From assembly GCA_040437565.1 (NCBI GenBank), contig JBDOQK010000047.1:124001-188000 (forward strand): a DNA stretch of 64,000 nt, given 5' to 3'. Below the pieces are notes generated by a model. The model was not told the origin of the DNA. It did not search any database and saw nothing but the letters and a program-made list of their open reading frames with translations. This DNA comes from Albugo candida. Its lineage: Eukaryota; Oomycota; Peronosporomycetes; Albuginales. Shown here one piece after another: positions 31,517-41,690 of this stretch (positions are counted from its first letter, which is position 1; each line of letters starts with the position of its first letter). A program made the translations under genes and the position numbers.

Positions 31517-33036
31517 TCATGCCTTGAAATACTGACGAATGTGACTGCTCTTTTGGCGGCGGGAAACTCAGAACCACCTTTTCTCCTTTCAATGTATTCC
31601 GCAAAATAAGATTGGCTGCACGGTAAACATCTGTCTTGCCGCCTTTGCTCCGAAAACCTCTTTGTTCGGCATACGCTTCCGCAATTGTCCATGGACTCCA
31701 TTCTACATTCAGTATCATTTAGATTAGAAGCGGCCAGTTGCAGACATACCGTCCTCCTCCTCAATTGACTTGAGCTTGTAGACGTCCATCAGCGTTGGAC
31801 GACAGTTTTCGGCGATCATTCGGATGCAGCTGTATGGTTCGCGGACTTGAGCAATTGGAAAGCTTCCAAAGAGAATTTGCAAGGAAGGTGGTACATTAAA
31901 GCGTGGAAATACGATGCCAGGACAATCGAAAACTTGCAGCTTCTCGACCTTTACATTGATACCATCGAGCGCTGATGATACGTCGGGATAGTAATGTGAT
32001 TGTAGGTGCTTAGTGTGACCTGGTGTCTGCGAACTACTGACCAATTTCTTTTCAAACAGGGTATTCAATAATGTGCTTTTGCCAACATTTGGCTCACCCA
32101 CAAAACCCAGATTCCATGTTGGACTTGAATGTGATGTATCATTAGCTATGATATCTTTGATCACTTGAAAAAAAGTGTTGTTACAAACTTTGGATTCCGG
32201 AACGCTGTACGTCATAACTGGTAGTCTAGATGCAAACGTGTTCCTGATGTATTGGATCCAGCTATCTACGCGATCTAAACTCACCAAATCGGTTTTTGTG
32301 AGAATAACCACCACACTTTTCTTCATTTCCAAAAGGTACTGAATGAGCTGATCGCTGAGATGAAGTAGTGGACACCGAGAATCAACTAAATGGACCAATA
32401 TCTGCGTTTGCTCTATCACACGCCATAGTTCCCGCCACGTGTTCAAATTTCTTTCGAATAAGTTGATGCATGCACTATCGTTCCGAGATGACTGAATTGC
32501 CTTGATCTCATTTATCCAGCAGTTGTAAGATTGTTCTTCGACATCGTGCCATTCGTCCGGAGTCATATTCTTTGGATTCAATTTGGGTTTACACAGAATC
32601 GGAGCCTGATTGCTCAGATGATGCAATTTGTAGGTTGCATAAAGCGAATACTGAAAATCGGATTCAGCACCTTCCACCAGCGGTCGTGTAGCATCACGTT
32701 TGCGTGCATTGATAACGGATTTGGACTCCAGTTCAAAAATGCTTCTTAAATCTTTTTCAAGTCCTCGCTAATTGGAAAATTGAGATTAATTAATCTGTGT
32801 ATAGTATACATCATGTACGGTAGTGGTCGGAATGGGCTCTGAAATGGGTGCTACTTTGTCGCATTCTTCCTCTTCAGAAGAGTTCTTGTGCAGTCGCGCT
32901 CTATTCTTTTCGCGTTTCAGCTGTAGCTGCAATGAGAGATACAGTAGTTTCGTAGCACAGAGATTGAATAGGAAGACTAAACCTGCTTTTTCTTTGCTTT
33001 GTTGCCAAATGGTATGCGACGATTCCGTTCCGACAT
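31506..33036 (-). CDS. GNL1: circularly permuted GTPase, GNL1/HSR1 type
   Basis: Exons 33036-32983, 32926-32819, 32767-31750 and 31702-31506, introns 47-56 bp, 458 residues. The spliced N-terminus (RRIPFGNKAKKKQLQLKREK) matches the basic GNL1 leader, which would be missed without the two short exons. GTPase motifs appear in permuted order: G4 LTKTD, then G1 GEPNVGKST, then G3 DCPG, the hallmark of YlqF/YawG-class ribosome-biogenesis GTPases. The C-terminal EWSPWTIAEAYAEQRGFRS with KGGKTDVYRAAN is GNL1-like. Likely acts in the nucleus or nucleolus. It sits in a run of four minus-strand genes. Confidence 0.9.
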
Positions 33037-33085
33037 TAGCACATGTGAGTACAGTAAGTGTTTTTATTGAAGAACTTTTTGTGCG

Positions 33086-33820
33086 TCATATTTGTAGACG
33101 GTTGCTGGAAGTGGAACGAACTGAAGGAGCAAACGTGCATCCTCGTAATTCTTGCTCTTCCTTCATACGTTGTAGTCGGATGCTCCTCTTTTTCATATAC
33201 TCAGGATCATAGAGTCGCGAAGAAATAAGACCTGTGCAGTCAGTCTTGGAAGATATCCCAGATGCGCCGGAATGGAACGATGTTGAAGACACACTTGACA
33301 GCACAGACTTCCGTCTGGCTGGCTTCATAACCGCATTTGCGCTATGGAATCGTTCATTTCGACTCCGCAGTGACTGGAGCTTTTCCTCTCGTCTCTGGTG
33401 AAAGTCGGGCTGATATAATCTGGAAAAGACTGTCCCGCCATCTGTGCGAATCGATAAATGTGATTGTATAGAATCCGACACGGAGCCAGCTTGACTATAT
33501 TTTCTGACATTGTGATCATGAGGGGGACGAAGTCGCGATACGTTTTCTTTTGTGAGTGCTGCAACCTTGCTTTTTGGGCGAGGCACATGTGGTCGTTCGC
33601 TATAATCTGCGTTATAAGGTGTGAATGTTATGTAAATGATGCACCACCATTGGCTTTTACCGTTTTTACGACGATTTTGCGCGTGCTCAAGCTTCATTAG
33701 AGCTTTGTTTCCTTTGTCTGAATCATCTAGTGACCGTAGCATTGAATGCAACTTATCAACATCTCTCAAAAGCTGCTGCACGGTCGGAATCGACATTCTA
33801 TCTTGATGAATCGGGTTCAT
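33086..33820 (-). CDS. basic coiled protein with two SRLY-x-P repeats, unknown function
   Basis: Exons 33820-33661 and 33606-33086 around a 54-bp intron; 226 residues from the first ATG (MNPIHQDRM). Two related segments occur: FSRLYQPDFHQRREEKLQSL and SSRLYDPEYMKKRSIRLQRM, the second ending in ELRGCTFAPSV. The 'SRLY ... E-L-x-G-C-T-F-x-P' signature recurs in ciliary/flagellar and cytoskeletal proteins of protists, so a zoospore-flagellum role is a guess. No catalytic domain. Separated by only 49 bp from the GTPase start. Confidence 0.65.
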   Translation of the reverse strand: MNPIHQDRMSIPTVQQLLRDVDKLHSMLRSLDDSDKGNKALMKLEHAQNRRKNGKSQWWCIIYITFTPYNADYSERPHVPRPKSKVAALTKENVSRLRPPHDHNVRKYSQAGSVSDSIQSHLSIRTDGGTVFSRLYQPDFHQRREEKLQSLRSRNERFHSANAVMKPARRKSVLSSVSSTSFHSGASGISSKTDCTGLISSRLYDPEYMKKRSIRLQRMKEEQELRGCTFAPSVRSTSSNRLQI

Positions 33821-33988
33821 TTTTGGTGCATTAATAAATTCGCTTGTAGAAAGCAATATAATTGGACATAAATGGCACACTATCGAATCGGTGCATATGA
33901 TTGACGTTCATTTCGACAATTCCAGCGTCTATTCTATCGCTGTTCTTCTACAATAACAAAAAAAATTGCATGTAACCTAGTTCTCTTT

Positions 33989-35119
33989 CTATTGAAGAAA
34001 TAGCTTTATTGCTAATTCTCCACTAGAATCTTGGAACTCTCCATTTGCATTGGCCTCGAATAAAATGGTGACAATCCCCGCGTTTTGCTTCTGAGAAGCC
34101 AAATGCAGCGCTGTTTCATCAAAAGTGTTGGTTTTCATGCTCAACAGTAACGATAGTTTGATTGGCTCTAGACTTTCAATGATTCTTTGACAGATGGTTG
34201 GTAAATTATAAAGAGAAGCATAATGAATAGCTGTGTATCCTTGAACATTGCACTTCAATAATACTGTTTCCGCGCAGTTTCTTTGTTTTGCGTGCTCAAT
34301 CAAAACGATAGCACAGTCTTCATCAATGGCGCTACATGCAAGCATTAATGCATTATTTCCATCTTCATCACACAATGTGATGTCAGCAGCGTATCGTAAC
34401 AGTATCCGAGTAACAGCCGAATGCCGATACTTAACACTCAGCAACAAAGCGCTCTGTTGATAAATTGTCCCGTCAGGCGCGACAGAATTGACAGTTTGAT
34501 TACATTCCGCTCCATTGCATAATAGTAATTCCACTATATCGACATGACCATTCGCACTTGCGGCCAGCAATGGACTAAGACGCATGTTCCGATCAATGGC
34601 TGCGTTATACACTATACCGACCCGAGAATCCATTTCCAATTGATGTGACAGTTTGCCATCGCTGATCAGCTTACTAATAACTGTCGTCATTCCTTCCAGC
34701 GCGGCCAATAAGATTGGCGTCACACCTCTCTCATTACATAGGTCTTTATCAGCATCATGATCGAGAAGCCAAATCGCAACGTCCGTTTGACCATACAAAC
34801 AAGCACTTAAGAGCGGCGTGCAACCCCACATGCCTCGATAATTGATCAGATTGCTTCTTTCTTCGTCTCTGATGCTTTTGTAGATTGCTTCTAATTCATT
34901 AACTTTTCCTCCTTTCACAACTTGAATAAATTGAATTGCATTTTCGTCAAAGCTTGCATACTGGCTTCGTTTTTTGGCATTGAATTTTGTATCTTGAAGT
35001 GTGGATGGCTCGGGAAATAACGAGTTCAATTTAGTGTGCTCCTTATTCTTTGCTGTTCCTGACAGTTGAGAAATTACATTTTGCGGCACCACCGAATTCT
35101 TTGATAGTTTGGAACCCAT
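33989..35119 (-). CDS. ankyrin-repeat protein with N-myristoylation-like start
   Basis: Intronless, 376 residues. It begins MGSKLSKN, which fits the N-myristoylation consensus (Gly2, Ser6, Lys7), implying membrane tethering. From residue about 75 it is ankyrin repeats to the end (GCTPLLSACLYGQTDVAIWLL, GVTPILLAALEGMTTVISKL, NALMLACS, ETALHLASQKQNAGIV), about eight in all. No zinc finger follows, unlike the two other ankyrin genes here. Partner unknown. Confidence 0.85.
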   Translation of the reverse strand: MGSKLSKNSVVPQNVISQLSGTAKNKEHTKLNSLFPEPSTLQDTKFNAKKRSQYASFDENAIQFIQVVKGGKVNELEAIYKSIRDEERSNLINYRGMWGCTPLLSACLYGQTDVAIWLLDHDADKDLCNERGVTPILLAALEGMTTVISKLISDGKLSHQLEMDSRVGIVYNAAIDRNMRLSPLLAASANGHVDIVELLLCNGAECNQTVNSVAPDGTIYQQSALLLSVKYRHSAVTRILLRYAADITLCDEDGNNALMLACSAIDEDCAIVLIEHAKQRNCAETVLLKCNVQGYTAIHYASLYNLPTICQRIIESLEPIKLSLLLSMKTNTFDETALHLASQKQNAGIVTILFEANANGEFQDSSGELAIKLFLQ

Positions 35120-35293
35120 GGGAAACTCGTTTATAAATAGCTTTAATAGGATTGTGATGGAGTTTTCGTTGTCATAAGTGATCTATGACTGAAACAGCTG
35201 GCTCGATATTCTATAGAGACAGTAAGGTCTTCTGTGCTGATCACTTAGCATCGCGTGATGGTCACCTGAATTTTTATTGGACGAATGCTGGAA

Positions 35294-35386
35294 CCTTCAA
35301 CTTCAACTTCAACTACACAAGTGCAGAGTGTTGATCACTTCAACTTCAACTTTGCGATGTGCGTAGTGTTTGTTTAACTTCAACAT
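35294..35386. repeat. CAACTT hexamer microsatellite clusters
   Basis: Three clusters of ACTTCA/CAACTT units lie in the leader just upstream of the coiled-coil gene (e.g. CTTCAACTTCAACTTCAAC near 35295). Probably simple-sequence slippage; a pyrimidine-rich promoter role is possible but unproven. Confidence 0.6.
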
Positions 35387-35405
35387 CTTGCAGCTACTTG
35401 GCGGG

Positions 35406-37295
35406 ATGACAAGTTCCAATAATGAAGAGCGCTTGCACGAACTGGAGAAAGTATTGAAGGAAATCAGCAGTCATGAGGAGCGAAAGAATTTGGAAAGCGT
35501 GCAGCAGAGCTTTGTAGAAACGCGGCAACTTGTCCTCCAACAACAGCTCGAGTCAAGTAAGAGATGAAAATACGTTTATCAAAAATCTCACTTTCTCACC
35601 ATCAATGCTTCTTCACTATCAGCGAAAACCGAGCTGGAAGCATGTGTCAAGAGCAAAGCGGTATTATGTGAGAAGATTGGCGAATTGGAGCAGGTTTTTG
35701 GTGCTTTATTGAATAGCTCTTTCACAGCCTAGAAGGCCACATTTAGGATCGAGANNNNNNNNNNNNNNNNNNNNNNNNNNNNNNNNNNNNNNNNNNNNNN
35801 NNNNNNNNNNNNNNNNNNNNNNNNNNNNNNNNNNNNNNNNNNNNNNNNNNNNNNTGCACGAACTGGAGAAAGTATTGAAGGAAATCAGCAGTCATGAGGA
35901 GCGAAAGAATTTGGAAAGCGTGCAGCAGAGCTTTGTAGAAACGCGGCAACTTGTCCTCCAACAACAGCTCGAGTCAAGTAAGAGATGAAAATACGTTTAT
36001 CAAAAATCTCACTTTCTCACCATCAATGCTTCTTCACTATCAGCGAAAACCGAGCTGGAAGCATGTGTCAAGAGCAAAGCGGTATTATGTGAGAAGATTG
36101 GCGAATTGGAGCAGGTTTTTGGTGCTTTATTGAATAGCTCTTTCACAGCCTAGAAGGCCACATTTAGGATCGAGAGCAACACACAAAAATTCAATCAGCT
36201 TTGAAAGAGGAGTTGGAAGCGACAAAAGAGTCGCAACATCTCTCGTCCATGCGTGTTTCCGCATTGGAAAGAAGCAAAGCCGCTTTGAAGCGTCAATACA
36301 TAATGTATTGATTCTGATTTCCTTACAAAGCTCGGTTTTGATTCAAAAGAGTTGTAGAGCTCTGACAGAGAGATTCGAGAAAATGACTCACATGATAGAG
36401 CAAATGGGGCCAGAGTACTGCTGCTTCATACAAGATCTTGGCAATACATTACGCTTTAGAACAAAGCGCCATTGTCTCACTGTGCCATTGTAGATTTTGC
36501 AAAGGTGTTTTCTACCGATGGGGAGAAACGACGACGAGGTCAAGTGGAGAAGCAGAAGGCAAAACATCAAGCAACGCAATGCTACTTGAATCATGGTGAT
36601 TTTGACACAACATCACCTACCAGTGTTTCCAGCTCAAAAGCAGCATTTATCGATCCTATCGAGACAGACACTGGTGTTGATAAAGTCAATGTCGATTTGA
36701 GATCTGACGACCACGAAGTCGTACGACTGAAAAAGGCGAATGATACACTTGCATGTGAAAAGTCTAGTTTGGCACAAGATCTTGATACAGCGAGCAAGGC
36801 GCTAATTCTTATGGAAGGTAGTGAATGAGGGCGATTTGCCAATTGTGAAGGTAGCTGACTACGCTCATAAGAGAAATATGCTTCCATGGAATCGCAGTAT
36901 CTTCTGGAGCAAGAAAACACCAGTAAAAGCTCGGAAATGATCGCGCGATTAGAGCTGGATTTGCATACTACAAAGGAAACGCTCGCAAAGGTTTGATTAC
37001 AGTGTTTGTGTGTTTGCATCTTGTACTGAGCAAGGCTGTGTCTGTAGCAACAACAATCAATAATAAAGCCAGAGGAAGATATGAAAGCTTTGGATACATG
37101 CGAACGCATCAAAATGCTAGAGGTTCTGATCATTATGTCGAGTCAGAAGATGGAGTGATCACGTCTTTTTCTGTACAACATTAGGAGAACCTGGATCAAC
37201 TCAACTCGTATGCGGATCATCTCGAGCTAGTCATATCGGATTGCGATGTATGCACCAAGAAACTCCGGAATGACAATATAAATGACACGAAATGA
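35406..37295 (+). CDS. multi-exon coiled-coil protein
   Basis: Starts MTSSNNEERLHELEKVLKEI at 35406. Exons that hold frame: 35406-35556; 35623-35693; 36168-36304 (in the second copy of a duplicated flank); from 36358; then a block ending 36817; 36872-36990; 37048-37122; 37185-37295. The junction between about 36415 and 36500 is unresolved. Almost the whole product is heptad-rich helix (EKIGELEQ, ALKEELEATKES, RLELDLHTTKETLAK, NLDQLNSYADHLELV). No catalytic domain, signal peptide or membrane segment; a structural tether or centrosomal/cytoskeletal protein is likely. Its stop is 14 bp from the convergent ABC transporter stop. A 100-N gap with duplicated flanks makes the 5' exons appear twice. 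Confidence 0.7.
35434..36175. repeat. assembly gap with duplicated flanks (321 bp)
   Basis: 100 N at 35755-35854; 35434-35754 recurs as 35855-36175. It repeats exons 1-2 of the coiled-coil gene. Confidence 0.9.
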
Positions 37296-37309
37296 GTTCG
37301 AATAAGTTG

Positions 37310-39177
37310 TTATGAGTATGCACGACTATGGACCAATTCAAAGAATCTCCTTCCCTCGACATTTAGCTCTCCATACTTCCCCGTCTCGACAATTTCACCT
37401 TTATCGAGGACAATGATACGGCTTGCCTGTTTGATGGTGTGCATGCGATGAGCGATGATGAGCACACTCCTATCTTGAGCAGCGGTCTGGAGGGCTTCAC
37501 GCACAACATTCTCGCTTTGATTATCGAGAAAGCTAGTGGCTTCATCAAAAATCAGAATCTTTGCTTGTTTGTACAATGCTCGAGCGATCGCTATTCGCTG
37601 CTTTTGTCCTCCAGAAAAAGTGGACCCTTTCGCACCCACAAATGTGTCATATTGCTGAACCAATTCTGAGGCGAACTCATGTACGTGTGCCGCTTTTGAT
37701 ACTTCCACAATCCGTTCCATATCGATCTCATCGCTTCCATACGTTATGTTGTCAGCAATGCTGCCTGCGAACAACGATGCGTCCTACAAAGCAGGCATTA
37801 GACTTACAAGACGAGATATATGGAAACTACCTGGATAACGACCCCAATTTGCCGTCGAAGCCAAATGGTATCCAGAGAAGCGATATTTTTCCCGTCCAAA
37901 TACACTTCACCATCAACAGGTTCAATCAGTTTGGTGATAAGTGACGCCAATGTGCTTTTCCCGCTTCCACTTTTTCCCACTACGGCAACGATCTCTCCTG
38001 GAGTTATCTCAAGACTTATATTCTTCAAAACCATTATTTCTGGTCGTGATGGGTAATAGAAGCAAACGTTTCGGAATTCAACGCTACCTTGGACAGGTGT
38101 CAACGTCTCGTTACTTTGCACTTCTTTAGAACTTGGAGAAAATTTTAGCAGGTTCAGTAGCGATTGTGAAGACCGACGCATTCGCTTGAAATCTCCCACG
38201 CACGAAGCAAGCTTTGAGAAACCAAGTCCCATGAACCCGCTGTATAATGCAAAAGACGTCAAAGATCCAATTGTCATCTCATTCTTTGCCACCAACGAGC
38301 CCCCAAAATACAATACCGAATACAACGACAAGTTCACCGACATAGACAAGCCGCCCATGAAGAGCCCTTGCGCAGCTTTCGCTTTCATTGCTGTTACCAG
38401 AACTTGCTGATTCTTTTTACTGAAAATTTTCTCCTCATACGTCTCAGCAGTGTACAATTTGACCGTGAGAATATTGTTGAGCTTTTCTTCAGCGATCCCA
38501 GTCATACGTGCAAGTTCATCTTGATGTTTCTTGGCCAATTTGCTGGAAAACTTGCTAAAGATCATTGCAGTCGACCCAACAAGAGGGAGAATCGACAATG
38601 AAACTAGCGTCAATTTGGGTGAGATAGTCAGAAGCATGGCAGAGCCACCGATCGCAGAATTTAGACTTCGGAATCCACTCGCTAGGACGTCCACCAGCGC
38701 ATTGGCTGTAACCTGACAATCATCGCTCAAGCGTGTGACGAGCTCTCCAACTTTTCTTTGCTGGTAAAACGCGTAATTCTGGTACAAGAGGCTTCGGTAA
38801 AGATTCTGTCGAAGTCGTAAAGCAACTCGTTCGGCCACAAGTCCCAGCGAATAAACACGCACAAAGGATGCAATCGCACCGGTCACAAACGATGACACCA
38901 CAATGGCAAAAAAACCTTTACAGCTTAGCCCAAGTGGTGGAGGTCGTCCAGTTGCCACATCGATCGCCTTACCCATCATCCGCGGAAATAGTAAATTCAT
39001 GGCGGACGCAACGCTCATTCCAAAAATCCCGCAGCTCAATGGGAACCACTGACCCGACATCAAATCGAGCATCCAAACTGAATTACCATCCTTTCCATCA
39101 TTATTATCCGACTTATCCTGCACTTTCAACTTTGCAATCGATTTGTCAGATGCTCGTTTACGACTGAAAAAATTCAT
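37310..39177 (-). CDS. ABCB-family half-transporter
   Basis: Exons 39177-37831 and 37783-37310 (47-bp intron just after the Q-loop Gln) give 606 residues. One six-helix transmembrane domain (residues about 45-330) is followed by one nucleotide-binding domain: Walker A GKSGSGKST, signature FSGGQKQRIAIARAL, Walker B ILIFDEATS and H-loop AHR. Architecture is TMD-NBD, as in TAP/ABCB8-10 half-transporters that work as dimers. The basic N-terminus could be a weak mitochondrial signal, but the membrane cannot be assigned. Substrate unknown. Its start faces the PPR gene start 40 bp away. Confidence 0.92.
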
Positions 39178-39217
39178 TTGTGCTGGCCAATAAGATCAAC
39201 CGGATTCAACAATTATT
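39178..39217. promoter_or_regulatory. 40-bp divergent spacer between ABC transporter and PPR start codons
   Basis: Both flanking ATGs open long, convincing frames, leaving 40 bp between them. Either the transcripts have overlapping 5' leaders or a bidirectional promoter reaches into coding sequence; a later start in one of the genes is the alternative. Confidence 0.5.
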
Positions 39218-41636
39218 ATGACCACGAATGGCTGGCTCATTGGTCTTCAATTGGCATCCAAAGCGTCTCGAACATTGTCACGTTCCAACTTTCCATCTTT
39301 ATGCAGTGCAAAGAATCATCGAGTAGGAAGCATGCTGCCAAGCATTCTGCAATATTCGCCTTTAACGTCATATCACGGAGATCGATTGTACTCAAACGAG
39401 ACGAAAACGGATACACACTCTCATACTCAAATTGCACATGAGATCAGTGAATCAATTCGATTGGTATCGACAACGGCTTTGCTCCCAAAGACCATGAATG
39501 ATATCCGAATACTACTACGAACCTGTCAAGAAGCACATTTGCAACAGAGCGCAATACCACTTTGCAAGCTTATTGTTCAAAAAAAGATACTAGATGACCG
39601 TGGATTGATTCTGCAGACGATGCGAATAGCACGAGGCGTTGGTTCCAAGGAATTGATTCTCGAATTGATTGCATTATTACAAAAGCATCCCACGGATGAA
39701 ATATGGAAAGAACGAGGTGTTGTTGCAGGACTCATCCACTCTTGCATACGTCTAGAACTGTTTGAAGCTGGTTTACAAGCACATGAGATCTTGAAGAAAC
39801 ATGGAATCGAAATTGACAAAAGTGTAAAAGCCGAAATGCTCTGTTTATACGTAATAAAGAATCCAACTGCAAACATGAGTAGAATCCTCGAATCTGACCA
39901 AGTTTCCGACTTTTCCTCCAAGCAGCTGCAAATGATTGTGAGAGAGCTTCTGCGATACGAAAACAGCGATGGAGCCATTCGCCTTATCGAGCACTGCAAT
40001 GTGGATCTCAATGTGGCGCGATACACAAAGCTCATTGACGTTTGCTATCGAAAAGGAGATATTGAAAACGCGACAAAGTATGCAAAAGCTTTCTACCACT
40101 CCAATGCTTTTGATTCGAGTCTCAAATCTTACAATGCAGTGATACAAGTACATGGAAGAACGGGGCAACTTGCAAAAGCGTTTCAACTCTACGAGAAAAT
40201 GAAGAAACTCGGAGTCGCACCCAATGTGATCACACTCAAACGCATGTTGCACGCCGTTTACTTCGGAAGATATCCGTCANNNNNNNNNNNNNNNNNNNNN
40301 NNNNNNNNNNNNNNNNNNNNNNNNNNNNNNNNNNNNNNNNNNNNNNNNNNNNNNNNNNNNNNNNNNNNNNNNNNNNNNNTCCTCCAAGCAGCTGCAAATG
40401 ATTGTGAGAGAGCTTCTGCGATACGAAAACAGCGATGGAGCCATTCGCCTTATCGAGCACTGCAATGTGGATCTCAATGTGGCGCGATACACAAAGCTCA
40501 TTGACGTTTGCTATCGAAAAGGAGATATTGAAAACGCGACAAAGTATGCAAAAGCTTTCTACCACTCCAATGCTTTTGATTCGAGTCTCAAATCTTACAA
40601 TGCAGTGATACAAGTACATGGAAGAACGGGGCAACTTGCAAAAGCGTTTCAACTCTACGAGAAAATGAAGAAACTCGGAGTCGCACCCAATGTGATCACA
40701 CTCAAACGCATGTTGCACGCCGTTTACTTCGGAAGATATCCGTCATTTGACGTAAAAATAACCAAATATACGCTGTTGGGATTAGGAGCAATGGGTGCGG
40801 GTTTGGTGCCTTTCATGCAGCTACAGGAACATTATCTGACGACGCTGTTCATTGCTAGCGTTTTGGGATCTATGAGTCTGGCGATTTACATGGTACCAAA
40901 TGGTGTCATGCGTTCTCTCTATCCGGATGTCACAAAGCCTCGAAAAGGAGACATCATCAATGCGTTCTTTCGTCGTTTAAGTGAGGAAGGTCATGCTGGA
41001 CGTGCAATGTATCTTTGGCGAGAAATGATAAAATGGAATGTTGCTCCCGACGCTTCCATCACTGATATTTTCGTCCGCGTCTGTATCCGTAAACGACACC
41101 CGGAATACGCATACAACACGCTCTACAGCGCTTTGGCAGAAACATCATTGGAGAAACAGACATTTCGATTATCAGCTTCTACCACCACTCACCTCATCCA
41201 TTCTTTGATCTCACAATCGCGAACTCAAATGGCGTCCGAGGTGTTTCGTACAGCGAGAGAACAAAAGACATTTACGAAGATATTTCATGAGGAACACACA
41301 ACACATTGGTACGAATTAAGCAAGATTCCGTCCGTCTGCGCGACAAGCTTTTTCATCTCACAAATACTCGCAACAATTCGCGAGAAATTCGCTTCTGATG
41401 CTTCAGTGATTCCACGCGTAGAGTTTACCGTCTGGAATGCAATACAAGTGTTGGATCATTTGGATGAGCATGAACCCGCAATTCGCGCACTCTTCTCAAT
41501 CGATCAACTCACTCTAAAACGACAAAATGCGAGACCGTCTCACCTGTTGGAATCCAGCAATATGGACTCTGTGAAATTGACGGCATCTCCTCAGCAGCTC
41601 CGTTGCTTTATTTCAGCACATCCAAACACGCAATGA
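39218..41636 (+). CDS. pentatricopeptide-repeat (PPR) protein with internal membrane segments
   Basis: About 650 residues after removing the duplicated 366-bp flank and gap; the overlap is not a multiple of three, so the raw sequence breaks the frame artificially. The Ser/Arg-rich N-terminus could be a mitochondrial presequence. PPR-type helical pairs occupy both halves, clearest at SYNAVIQVHGRTGQLAKAFQ with LYEKMKKLGVAPN and later GHAGRAMYLWREMIKWNVAPD. Between them lie two hydrophobic stretches (TLLGLGAMGAGLVPFM and LFIASVLGSMSLAIYMV), unusual for a PPR protein. Expected role: organellar RNA binding, perhaps tethered to the inner membrane. Convergent with the transposase-derived gene (54 bp apart). 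Confidence 0.85.
39914..40745. repeat. assembly gap with duplicated flanks (366 bp)
   Basis: 100 N at 40280-40379; 39914-40279 recurs as 40380-40745 inside the PPR gene. Confidence 0.9.
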
Positions 41637-41690
41637 CAAACAAAGGAGAACACATTCCTGTGACCAGGTACAAGGCGATTTTAGGTTGAA

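Noticed and set aside
35294-35386. CAACTT repeats as a CRISPR-like array
   Set aside because: Six-base units without regular spacers in a eukaryotic context; simple-sequence slippage is sufficient.
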